Assembly (NCBI GenBank): GCA_944389895.1
Contig: CALXOA010000078.1
Location: 19,785-83,784 of the forward strand
Source: an uncultured Victivallis sp.
GTDB lineage: Bacteria; Verrucomicrobiota; Lentisphaeria; Victivallales; Victivallaceae
DNA length: 64,000 nt
Direction of reading: 5' to 3'
The notes beneath the pieces are model-generated. The model saw only the letters and a program-made list of their open reading frames with translations, made no database searches and was not told the DNA's origin. The position numbers were made by a program, and so were the translations under genes. Shown here piece by piece: positions 17,397 to 25,379 of this stretch (position 1 is its first letter; each line of letters begins with the position of its first letter).

Positions 17397-19322
17397 ATGA
17401 TGCATTCCGCAGGGATTCGGCATCTTTGTGCCGCCATGTTGCTGGCGGGTGGATTCGCAGTTGCGGCGGCGGACCGGGAACCCTCCGAGTACGCGGAAGA
17501 TGTCGGCAAAGTTGCCGCCCGTTTCGAAGCACTGAAAGCGAAGGGCGGCGAATCCAAAGCTCCCGCCGGAATACTTGAGACGGCCCAGGATCGCGCCGCA
17601 GATAACGCGGTATATCCTCTGCTTTACTCCGCGAAAAAAAGGATGACCGGTGTGCTTGAGGACTGGAATGACATTCCTTTCGCCGGAAGAATCTCCTTTC
17701 TGAACACCAGCCACGCCACTTTGCCGGAAGGCCTCGAAGCGTATTTCAAAGCGTCTGTTTCCGACGATACGCTCTATCTTCTCGCCGTAGTCAAAGACAA
17801 GGTGCTGAATTTCGGCTTTCGCCCCGCTTACAACAGCGACTGTTTCGAGTTTTTCCTCGACCCGTTCTTTGCCCGGCGTACCACACCCGACGATTCGCAT
17901 ATCCAGGTTTTCGTGACCGCAGCGGACCGGGAAGGAACGAAGTTCGCCGCAGAAGGAAAGATTCCGGTTGCGGTGAAACCGGTCCCCGTGCCCGGCGGGT
18001 GGGGTGTCGAAATGGCGATTCCGCTCGAGAACGACTACTTCAAGGCATCGGTTTACGACGGTCTGGCAATCGGATTCAATATCTGTTACAACAACAATGA
18101 CAACGGTACCGCGCGACAGCAGAAGATCGGCTGGAGCGGAATCGACCGGGACGACGGCTCCTGGAACAATCCCTCCCTGTTCGGCGTTCTTGAAGTGGTC
18201 CGGTCCGACGCCCGATCGGTCATTCCGGTCAGGGAGGGCAAAGCGATCGAGCAGAACCGGCAGCGGCGCCGTGCCGGAGAGACCATTGCAGACCAGTCGA
18301 TTCTCGCGAAATACCGTCCTTCTCCGGCAGTTGTACGCGGTTTTCAGTCGGGAAATCTCCGCGACGGGCAATCTTTCCGGGATATGGTGAATGACTGGGG
18401 AGCCAACGCGGTCCGACTCCAACTTCACGGCGTCGGCCCACGGCCGACCTGGACCCCGGAGAATTTCCCGGTCTTTCTCGATCGCCTTGAGAAGATTGTA
18501 CAGCAGGCCCGCGCAGCGGGGATCAAGGTGATTCCGGTCGCCTTCGAAGTTCCGTGTGAACTCGGCGGTCGGGAGATGTGGGAAGTCCCCGGTGTTGAGG
18601 AAGGTTTCCGGAAATACTGGGTGGAAATTGCGCGGCGGCTCGCACCTTACCGGGATACGATCTGGGCCTATGACCTCTATAATGAACCTCTTGCCCGCGC
18701 CCAGCTGCCCTATGCGCCCGTCGAATGGCGACAGATGGCGCTCAACATCATCCGGGCGATCCGCGAAGTCGATCAGGAGTGCTGGATCGTCTACGAAGTC
18801 GGTCCCGGTGGAGGCTGGCGCGGCTTTGAAGACCTGACACCGCTGCCGGACCCGCGGATCATCTACAGTCTGCACTTCTACGAGCCGGGAGCGTTCACCC
18901 ATCAGGGAATCGCCGCCACCCAGCTGCAGGATCCCGGGCTGCTTGCGAAAGCGCAGGAGGCAACCGGAGTGCGTTATCCGGGAGTGATCGGCGGAATCCG
19001 CTGGGACCGCGATCATCTCGAAAAATCTCTTCAGCCGGTGATCGACTTCCAGAAGAAATACAATGTTCCGATTTTCGTGGGAGAGTTCAGCGTGATCGCC
19101 TGGGCTCCGGTCGAGTGTTCGACCCAATATCTGAAGGATGTCACCGGTATTTTCGACAAATACGGCTGGAGTTGGACTTATCATGCGTTCCGCGAATATC
19201 AGGGGTGGAGCCTTGAACATGAGGATGGGGTGGTCCGCGCCAACGCAATGTTGAAAATCGTTCCGGAAAGCGCCCGCGGCAAAGTGATGAAGGAAGTTTT
19301 CAAACGCAATGTGAAACAGTAG
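17397..19322 (+). CDS. Secreted GH5 glycosidase with CBM9-like domain
   Basis: 641 aa. Signal peptide at residues 1-25 (ending AVAAA). Residues about 70-268 resemble a CBM9-type carbohydrate-binding module (YFKASVSDDTLYLLAVVKD, CFEFFLDPF, WGVEMAIPL). Residues about 310-620 are a GH5 barrel, with acid/base Glu430 in YDLYNEPL and nucleophile Glu563 in FVGEFSV. GH5 enzymes cleave beta-1,4-glucans, mannans or xylans; substrate unknown. AGGAG precedes tandem ATGs at 17397 and 17400. The catalytic part is a clear paralogue of the next gene, 16 bp downstream. Confidence 0.9.
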   Translation: MMHSAGIRHLCAAMLLAGGFAVAAADREPSEYAEDVGKVAARFEALKAKGGESKAPAGILETAQDRAADNAVYPLLYSAKKRMTGVLEDWNDIPFAGRISFLNTSHATLPEGLEAYFKASVSDDTLYLLAVVKDKVLNFGFRPAYNSDCFEFFLDPFFARRTTPDDSHIQVFVTAADREGTKFAAEGKIPVAVKPVPVPGGWGVEMAIPLENDYFKASVYDGLAIGFNICYNNNDNGTARQQKIGWSGIDRDDGSWNNPSLFGVLEVVRSDARSVIPVREGKAIEQNRQRRRAGETIADQSILAKYRPSPAVVRGFQSGNLRDGQSFRDMVNDWGANAVRLQLHGVGPRPTWTPENFPVFLDRLEKIVQQARAAGIKVIPVAFEVPCELGGREMWEVPGVEEGFRKYWVEIARRLAPYRDTIWAYDLYNEPLARAQLPYAPVEWRQMALNIIRAIREVDQECWIVYEVGPGGGWRGFEDLTPLPDPRIIYSLHFYEPGAFTHQGIAATQLQDPGLLAKAQEATGVRYPGVIGGIRWDRDHLEKSLQPVIDFQKKYNVPIFVGEFSVIAWAPVECSTQYLKDVTGIFDKYGWSWTYHAFREYQGWSLEHEDGVVRANAMLKIVPESARGKVMKEVFKRNVKQ

Positions 19323-19338
19323 GAAAGGAGTTTCCGTG

Positions 19339-21228
19339 ATGAAAAAACAACTGATCTGCCTGCTGGCGACGGCAGCGGCACTCCTGTGCGCCGCCGGAGA
19401 GCCTCTGGCCCCCGAAATCGATGTCGCGTCGACGGCGAACTGGAGCAAAACCCGTGGAGCAACGTTCAAAGTAGAGGATGGCGCGGTCGTGATCGACGGT
19501 TCCGACTGGGACAGCAAGATTCTGCGCAACGTCATTCTGACGCCGGAAACCTTCTACACGCTGCGCGGCAGCGGTCGCGGCAAGACGATGGTACGACTGC
19601 AGACCGGCTGGGGAACCGGCGATACGGTGGCTGGTTTGAATCTCTCCGGCGATGCATGGCGCGACGAAGAAATCAGGTTCCGGACCCCTGCCGGCAACGG
19701 CAGGTTCTCGTTGTCGATCCAGGTCAACGCTGAGAAGGGAAGGGCGGAAGTGCGATCCCTCGAGTTGAGTCCGGTCATCGGGGATCAGGCGAAACTTTCC
19801 GTAACCTTCTCTCAGCAGAACATCTCTCTCTGGCAGAAAACCCGGGGGGTCACCTTCACGGTCGAAAATGATGCCGCCGTACTCGACGGGCGCGACTGGG
19901 ACAGTAAGATCTACCGGAGCATCACTCTGCTGCCGGATACGCTCTACCGGGCCTCCGGAGTCGGTCGGGGTCAGGTGATCGCCCGGGTGTACAGCGACAA
20001 CAAGCCGATCTGTCAGTTGAACCTGTCGGGAAAGGAGTGGTTCGACAACAACGTGAAGTTCCGGACCCCTGCGGGACAGGAAAAATTCTCACTGGTCATT
20101 CAGGTCAACGCTCCGAAAGGACGGGGTGAAGTCCGGATGCTGGAATTCATGCCGCTTGCCGGGGATCCCGACAAGGTGGAACTCGATCCCGCCCGTCTGC
20201 GCGCCAACCGGCCGGAGCCGGAAATCGTTCGCGGATTCATGGTCGGCGGTTTTGACACGGCAGCAGCGGAAGCAATCCGCAAATGGGGCGGCAATGTGAT
20301 CCGCCTGCAGATTTCCCCGATCGGATTCGCCAGAGGACGCGGAACCGACTGGGAGAGCGCCTGGCCCGCCTATCTTGACGACATTGAGAAGAAGGTCGGG
20401 ATCGCCCGCGACCATGGCCTCAAAGTCGTGATCGACCTGCACGGTGCGCCGATGCCGGGAGTGCGCGGTGACTACACGGAAATGTGGGTTCACCCGGACC
20501 TCGAAAAAAATTTCCTGAAGGTATGGCGCGATCTCGCAACCCGCTTGAAACCCTATTCCGATACGATCTGGGGATACGACCTCTATAACGAACCGCTGGA
20601 CCGGAACCAGCTTCCGGCCGCGCCGAAGGAGTGGCGTCCGCTGGCGCTCAAACTCCTGAAGGCGATCCGTGAAATCGATCCGGAAGTCTGGATTATCTTC
20701 GAACCGGGGCCGGGAGGCGGCTCCGGCGGGTTGCGCGGAATGTATCCCCTGCCCGACTACCGGGTGATTTACAGCACCCACTTCTACACGCCCCATGAGT
20801 TCACGCATCAGGGCATCCTGAACATCGCCGGGACCGATCTGGCCCGGGCGCTTGAAAAGATCAATGTCAAATATCCGGGCGAAATCAACGGCCGGATGTA
20901 TGACAAGGCTGCCCTCGAACGGAGTTTGAAGGAGGTTGATGATTTCCTTGCAAAATATCCGGTTCCCTATTATATCGGGGAATTCAGCGTGGTGCGCTGG
21001 GCGCCGGAGGGTTCCGGCGAGCAGTATCTCAAAGATGTGATCGAGCTCTTCGAGGAGCGCAACTGGAGCTGGAGCTACCATGCGTTCCGCGAGTTCCATG
21101 GCTGGAGCCTCGAACATGACGGTCAATACTGGATGCCCGGCATGCCGGAACCGAAACGTGTCGGAGATTCTCCCCGCGGCGCCGTGGTACGGGAGTTCCT
21201 GAAACGGAATCCGCAGCCGGAAAACTGA
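19339..21228 (+). CDS. Secreted GH5 glycosidase with two tandem N-terminal modules
   Basis: 629 aa from the ATG at 19339 (AGGAG eight bases upstream; a GTG one codon earlier also fits). Signal peptide ending LLCAAG. Residues 35-143 and 165-273 are two copies of one module of about 109 aa, sharing WDSKI, LNLSG, FRTPAG and FSL-IQVNA-KGR. The GH5 barrel covers about 295-620, with Glu418 in YDLYNEPL and Glu548 in YIGEFSV. Compared with its neighbour the barrel is related, but the binding region is unrelated, so the pair probably arose by duplication plus module exchange. Confidence 0.9.
   Translation: MKKQLICLLATAAALLCAAGEPLAPEIDVASTANWSKTRGATFKVEDGAVVIDGSDWDSKILRNVILTPETFYTLRGSGRGKTMVRLQTGWGTGDTVAGLNLSGDAWRDEEIRFRTPAGNGRFSLSIQVNAEKGRAEVRSLELSPVIGDQAKLSVTFSQQNISLWQKTRGVTFTVENDAAVLDGRDWDSKIYRSITLLPDTLYRASGVGRGQVIARVYSDNKPICQLNLSGKEWFDNNVKFRTPAGQEKFSLVIQVNAPKGRGEVRMLEFMPLAGDPDKVELDPARLRANRPEPEIVRGFMVGGFDTAAAEAIRKWGGNVIRLQISPIGFARGRGTDWESAWPAYLDDIEKKVGIARDHGLKVVIDLHGAPMPGVRGDYTEMWVHPDLEKNFLKVWRDLATRLKPYSDTIWGYDLYNEPLDRNQLPAAPKEWRPLALKLLKAIREIDPEVWIIFEPGPGGGSGGLRGMYPLPDYRVIYSTHFYTPHEFTHQGILNIAGTDLARALEKINVKYPGEINGRMYDKAALERSLKEVDDFLAKYPVPYYIGEFSVVRWAPEGSGEQYLKDVIELFEERNWSWSYHAFREFHGWSLEHDGQYWMPGMPEPKRVGDSPRGAVVREFLKRNPQPEN
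19441..20157 (+). repeat. Internal tandem duplication in the GH5 gene
   Basis: Two consecutive segments, 19441-19767 and 19831-20157, encode the same beta-rich module; by eye about half the residues are identical. They are joined by a linker of about 21 residues. Most likely a duplicated carbohydrate-binding module. Confidence 0.85.
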
Positions 21229-21255
21229 CCATTTTCTGCTGATTTTGCTCTGTGG

Positions 21256-21287
21256 TTTCCGGCGGAAAGGTTGCATTCCGCCGGAAA
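21256..21287 (+). terminator. Perfect hairpin after the GH5 unit
   Basis: TTTCCGGCGGAA (21256-21267) and TTCCGCCGGAAA (21276-21287) form a perfect 12-bp stem with an 8-nt loop, 28 bp after the GH5 stop and 78 bp before ppk2. There is no following T-run, so it may be a processing or 3'-protection hairpin rather than a strict intrinsic terminator. Confidence 0.5.
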
Positions 21288-21364
21288 TGGTGATACGTTG
21301 GCTTCGTACTCCGCCGCCGCGGGGCATGAGGTTTTGCGATCCGGCGGGGGAGAGGAGGCAGAAC

Positions 21365-22210
21365 ATGAATTTCAGAAAGAAGTTCGCAGTCCGAACCGGT
21401 GATCGAATCAAACTCTCGGAGTTCGATCCTGACGAGAATTTCGACCTGTCGAAGAACGAGGACACCGCCGAGCTGATCCGTAAGTACACGAAGCAGTTGA
21501 CGGAGTACCAGTTCCGACTCTATGCCGAAAACCGGCGATCCCTGCTGATCGTCCTGCAGGGAATGGATGCCGCCGGCAAAGACGGGGTGATCAACCATGT
21601 CCTCGCCCCGATGAATCCGCTGGGATGCCGTTGCCAGTCGTTCAAGACCCCGACCGAGCTGGAGCTTGCCCACGATTTCCTCTGGCGGATCCACGCAGCG
21701 GCGCCGCGCCGCGGAGAAGTCGTGATCTTCAACCGTTCCCACTACGAGGATGTGCTGATCCAGCGGGTTCACGGCATCGTTCCGGAAAAAGTCTGGCGGG
21801 AACGCTATGATTTCATCAACGATTTCGAGCGGCTTCTCGCCCGTAACAACGTTACGATCGTCAAGTTCTTTCTTCATATCAGCAGGGAGGAGCAACTCAA
21901 ACGGTTCAAGCAGCGGCTCGAGGATCCGGGGCGCAACTGGAAGATCAGCGAAAGCGACTACTCCGAACGGAAATACTGGGACGATTACCAGCAGGCGTTC
22001 GAGGATGCGATCAACCACTGCAGTTTCGATCATGCGCCGTGGTATGTGATCCCCTCGAACCACAAGTTCTTCCGGAATCTCGCGGTATCGGAGATTCTCG
22101 TCGACACCTTGGGGGAGATGGATCTTGAAATGCCTCCCTGCAAAGTAGATCTGGCGGAAATCCGTGAAGAGTATAGGAAGGCGAAAGAGGAAGAAGAAAA
22201 AAAGCGATGA
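21365..22210 (+). CDS. ppk2: Polyphosphate kinase 2 family phosphotransferase
   Basis: About 281 aa from the ATG at 21365, with AGGAGG six bases upstream. PPK2 enzymes move phosphate between polyphosphate and nucleotides. The Walker A-like motif LQGMDAAGKDG, the lid and Walker B region FNRSHYEDVLIQRVH and the conserved DFERLLARNNVTIVKFFLHIS are all present, followed by WKISESDYSERKYWDDY. Single-domain size and these motifs fit the class that phosphorylates nucleoside mono- or diphosphates; direction and nucleotide are not readable. The C-terminus is a charged tail of Lys and Glu. Confidence 0.9.
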   Translation: MNFRKKFAVRTGDRIKLSEFDPDENFDLSKNEDTAELIRKYTKQLTEYQFRLYAENRRSLLIVLQGMDAAGKDGVINHVLAPMNPLGCRCQSFKTPTELELAHDFLWRIHAAAPRRGEVVIFNRSHYEDVLIQRVHGIVPEKVWRERYDFINDFERLLARNNVTIVKFFLHISREEQLKRFKQRLEDPGRNWKISESDYSERKYWDDYQQAFEDAINHCSFDHAPWYVIPSNHKFFRNLAVSEILVDTLGEMDLEMPPCKVDLAEIREEYRKAKEEEEKKR

Positions 22211-22211
22211 T

Positions 22212-22235
22212 TTCCGTTGCGGGAATGGTTTTTTC
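22212..22235 (+). terminator. Weak terminator-like sequence after ppk2
   Basis: A short TTCCG/CGGGAA stem with one bulge is followed by TTTTTT directly after the ppk2 stop. Marginal by eye. Confidence 0.3.
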
Positions 22236-22384
22236 CGTGATTTTGTGAAAAAAATATGGTAAAAAGCATAATTATGATTTGATTTTTTCATTTCCGGGCA
22301 TAAAATAACACAAGGGTTTGCGGGAGCTTCAACGAAAACAAGGCTTCCGTCATGATTAATTCAAACAAGGGGAATGGATAGAAA

Positions 22385-23134
22385 ATGGAAATTGTATATG
22401 GCGCAATAATGGTGCTGGCCTTGATCGGAATGATTATCTGCAGCAAGAAGCAGAAGACCAATCCGGCGATGCAGCCGGTTGCCTTTGTGCTCTTCATCGT
22501 CATCGTGATCGGCGCGATCATGCTGCTCAAGACGATGGGAATCTTCGGCGGCCAGAGCTCTCTGCTCAGCAACGAGCTTGCGTTCTATACCTCTCAGGGC
22601 AACAAGGTCGGTAAGTTCTTCGCCCAGCAGAATCCCGGCAAGAAAATTCTGCTGTTGACTGATCCCGGTTTTGAAAACAACGACAACGTCAAGAGCCTGA
22701 TCGATGCGATCAAGGCCGGTTACGGTTCGGACAATGTGGTCGCCGACACCATCACGCTGGCCAATCAGGAAGAGACTCCGATGCCGCTTTACATGTTGAT
22801 GAAGGCGAAGGATTTCGATGCGGCTCTCGAGAAGCACTCCGATGTCCAGATCGTGATCTCCACCATCGGTCTGCCGACTGATGTGCGCAACCTGAAGTAT
22901 TGGAAGACTCCTGCGGAACAGCGTCCGCTCCTCTTCCTGCTCGGTCTTCCCTCGGGTCGGATTGAAGGGCTCGCCGATGTCATCAAGAAGGGTGATATCG
23001 CCGGTGTCGTGATTTCGAATCCGGAAGCCAAGTACGATGTCCCGGCTCCGCGGGATCCGGAAGAAGCGTTCGCGATTCGTTACATTCTCGTCAGTAAAGA
23101 GAATGTCGACGCCAACAAGGAAAACCTGAACTGA
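22385..23134 (+). CDS. Membrane-anchored protein of unknown function
   Basis: 249 aa. Two hydrophobic helices at residues about 2-20 and 30-52, then a soluble domain of about 190 residues. The soluble part has an alternating alpha/beta pattern (KKILLLTDPGF, VQIVISTIGLP, RPLLFLLGLPSGRIEGL, IAGVVISNPEA), reminiscent of a Rossmann-like or periplasmic-binding fold. I do not recognise the family. It stands alone, 174 bp after ppk2, and ends in a strong terminator, so it is its own transcription unit or the tail of ppk2's. Confidence 0.8.
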   Translation: MEIVYGAIMVLALIGMIICSKKQKTNPAMQPVAFVLFIVIVIGAIMLLKTMGIFGGQSSLLSNELAFYTSQGNKVGKFFAQQNPGKKILLLTDPGFENNDNVKSLIDAIKAGYGSDNVVADTITLANQEETPMPLYMLMKAKDFDAALEKHSDVQIVISTIGLPTDVRNLKYWKTPAEQRPLLFLLGLPSGRIEGLADVIKKGDIAGVVISNPEAKYDVPAPRDPEEAFAIRYILVSKENVDANKENLN

Positions 23135-23155
23135 GTTTTCGATCGATTGATTCCC

Positions 23156-23190
23156 AATCCGGAAGGCAATAATGCCTCCCGGATTTTTTT
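23156..23190 (+). terminator. Strong intrinsic terminator
   Basis: Stem AATCCGGAAGGC / GCCTCCCGGATT (one A-C mismatch) with loop AATAAT, followed by seven T. It lies 22 bp after the stop codon of the membrane protein. Confidence 0.9.
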
Positions 23191-23274
23191 GTCTTCCTCC
23201 ACCCCCTCTCTCGCGAGGGTCCGGAAGAGAAGAAGAATATTTCTGGTTTCCCCAAAAACGGCTCTGCAGGAAAC

Positions 23275-24120
23275 TTACGATGGATTTTGCTGCCGCCGGA
23301 TCATGTTTTTCGGGGAACAGCCGTAGAATCGCTTGAAGATCTTCGAATAATAAAATTCGTTGGAAAATCCGACTTCAGGGGCTATATTCTTCAGACGCTT
23401 TCCGTTTCGCAGCAGAGGAAGTGATTGTTCCACACGAATGCGCAGCAGCGTATCAAACACTGTTTCTCCGGTCTCCTGCCGATAACGGTGTGAGAGACCG
23501 GATTCGCTGACACCAAGTTTCAGTGCAACCCCCTTCATCGTAATCCGCTGCCGGAAATTCTGTTCCAGGTACTCTCTGACCCGCCTGCTCAGAGATCCCC
23601 CGGCAACCGAAGATTCTCCAAGGTCGTAGAGATAATCGGGAGATCCGGGCGGCGGCAGATGTTCCAGCAGATCGAGCAGTTCGCAAAAGAAGGCGGAACT
23701 TTCCCGGTAACCGCGGCTTCCCCTCGCGGCGGCAGCGGCGGCATTCTGAAGCAGTTTCTGGATTTTTCGCTCCGGATCGAGAATACGCGCAAACCCACCG
23801 GAGTTTTCAGTTGCTTTCCGCAGAAGAGGATTTTCTCCGGCGAAAAGAAGATAAGCGGAGTGATATTTCAACAACTTTCCCCGAAGATCCTCCTCATATT
23901 TCCGCCCCGGCGGATAGAGATGTCCGATCCCCCCCGGCCGCGGCAACCAGGGGGTCAATTCGGTTCTGGTCGGCATGCAATCGGTAACGGAATAATCCAG
24001 CACCCATAACTCCGGATGTCGGCAATGGTTGACATAAGGAGTACAGATCCGGGTCTCCTCATCCATCACCGAAACGAGGGTCATCGATGGAGGAATCTGT
24101 GTGAAATGAAATCCGGGCAT
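23275..24120 (-). CDS. AraC-family regulator of the glycyl-radical locus
   Basis: 281 aa. The N-terminal ~160 residues are a divergent sensor region with YLLFAGENPLLRK. Helix-turn-helix units lie in the last ~100 residues (ITMKGVALKLGVSESGLSHRYR and LKNIAPEVGFSNEFYYSKIFKR). It is divergent from the alcohol dehydrogenase gene across 131 bp that holds three TTTTGCAG repeats just upstream of a promoter, which makes it the probable activator of the dehydrogenase/glycyl-radical/activase genes. The effector is unknown. Confidence 0.9.
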   Translation of the reverse strand: MPGFHFTQIPPSMTLVSVMDEETRICTPYVNHCRHPELWVLDYSVTDCMPTRTELTPWLPRPGGIGHLYPPGRKYEEDLRGKLLKYHSAYLLFAGENPLLRKATENSGGFARILDPERKIQKLLQNAAAAAARGSRGYRESSAFFCELLDLLEHLPPPGSPDYLYDLGESSVAGGSLSRRVREYLEQNFRQRITMKGVALKLGVSESGLSHRYRQETGETVFDTLLRIRVEQSLPLLRNGKRLKNIAPEVGFSNEFYYSKIFKRFYGCSPKNMIRRQQNPS

Positions 24121-24134
24121 TGCATTCTCCGGTT

Positions 24135-24174
24135 TTTTGCAGAATCGTATATGTTTTTGCAGTTTTGCAGATTC
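24135..24174. promoter_or_regulatory. TTTTGCAG direct repeats, candidate AraC site
   Basis: TTTTGCAG occurs at 24135-24142, 24155-24162 and 24163-24170. The outer copies extend to TTTTGCAGAATC and TTTTGCAGATTC. The first two start 20 bp apart, about two helical turns. They abut the -35 box of the dehydrogenase promoter, the usual place for an AraC activator. Confidence 0.6.
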
Positions 24175-24200
24175 ACAATGGAGCTGTTTTCACATATAAT
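24172..24200 (+). promoter_or_regulatory. Promoter of the glycyl-radical enzyme locus
   Basis: TTCACA at 24172-24177 (5 of 6 to consensus) and TATAAT at 24195-24200, spaced by 17 bp, with the direct repeats immediately upstream. Start codon 52 bp downstream. Confidence 0.65.
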
Positions 24201-24251
24201 ATATCATGTTCCCTGTAAAATCAAGGTAAGAACGGAACCGGGAGGCTGGTG

Positions 24252-25358
24252 ATGAAAAAGAGATGTGCGGTGTTCCACGGAGCAGGCAGAGAGTTTGAAA
24301 TCCGGGAGTTCGAGGTTGCAAAACCGGCGGGAGACGCCGTCGGTCTGAAACTCGTATCCAGCGGAATCTGCGGAACAGATGTCCACATTCATCAGGGATT
24401 CCTCAAAATGCCGGATTTTCCACTGATCATCGGCCATGAATTTATCGGCGAGATCGACGCTGTGGGGCCTGAAGCGGCGACCGATGCGCTCGGACGGCAG
24501 TTGCATATCGGAGACAGGGTCGTGGCGTGTGTCGCCATACCCTGTGGGAAATGCTTCAACTGCCTGCGTGGAGAAACCGCGAGCTGCCTCGCTTTCGGCG
24601 TAACATACGCGCGTAACGTAGAAGAAGAACCTCACTTCCACGGCGGTTTTTCGGAATACCTCTTTTCTCCTGCGAAAAACCTTGTCCGGATTCCGGAAGG
24701 AGTGGATCCCTTCGCCGCTGCGGCGTTTCCCTGCGGCGGTCCGACGGTGATCCGTTCCTGTGCCTATGGCGGAGGATTGGAAAAAGAGGAGATCGTCGTC
24801 GTTCAGGGAAACGGCTCTCTCGGGTTATTCGCCCTCGCCTGGGCGAAATCGCAGGGATGCCGTGTGATCATGATCGGATCCGCCGCAAATCCGCAACGCA
24901 TGGAGTTGACCCGTCTGCTGAATCCGGATCTTTTCTTCGATTACCGCGGAAACACTCCGGAGGAAATCCGGGAAAAAATCATGACGTATGCCACCGACCT
25001 GAAGCGGGGTGACGGCGCGGATGTCGTAATGGAGACAAGCGGGTCGGCGGATGCGTTTCCATTCGGGTTGACGCTTCTGCGGACCCGGGGACGTTATTTC
25101 GTGCCGGGACAATATTCCGACCGCGGCCCGGTATCCATTCCGCCTCATATGATCACCTTCCGCGCACTTCGGATCCTCGGAAGCGGACAATATACGATGG
25201 CGGATATCGGAACCTATCTCGGCTTCCTGGCCGAACACCCTGATTTACAGACGATTTTCCGCAAGCTGGTCGGCAAATACCGTGTGGATGAGGCCAACCG
25301 CGCCATGGCGGACGCCGCTGCCGGAAATGTCGTCAAAGCGGTTTTTGCGGATTTTTGA
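24252..25358 (+). CDS. Zinc-dependent alcohol dehydrogenase (MDR family)
   Basis: 368 aa from the ATG at 24252 (GGAGG six bases upstream). Medium-chain dehydrogenase/reductase: catalytic zinc Cys in SGICGTDVHIHQG, His-Glu in IIGHEFIGEI, and a structural-zinc lobe with four Cys in CGKCFNCLRGETASC. The nucleotide-binding region reads VVVQGNGSLGLFALAWAK, a GxGxxG-type turn. Likely oxidises an alcohol or reduces an aldehyde with NAD(P)H. It is the first gene of the unit with the hydrolase/glycyl-radical fusion (21-bp gap), so it probably acts on that enzyme's substrate or product. Confidence 0.9.
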   Translation: MKKRCAVFHGAGREFEIREFEVAKPAGDAVGLKLVSSGICGTDVHIHQGFLKMPDFPLIIGHEFIGEIDAVGPEAATDALGRQLHIGDRVVACVAIPCGKCFNCLRGETASCLAFGVTYARNVEEEPHFHGGFSEYLFSPAKNLVRIPEGVDPFAAAAFPCGGPTVIRSCAYGGGLEKEEIVVVQGNGSLGLFALAWAKSQGCRVIMIGSAANPQRMELTRLLNPDLFFDYRGNTPEEIREKIMTYATDLKRGDGADVVMETSGSADAFPFGLTLLRTRGRYFVPGQYSDRGPVSIPPHMITFRALRILGSGQYTMADIGTYLGFLAEHPDLQTIFRKLVGKYRVDEANRAMADAAAGNVVKAVFADF

Positions 25359-25379
25359 TCCGGGGGGAGAGCTCTTTCC

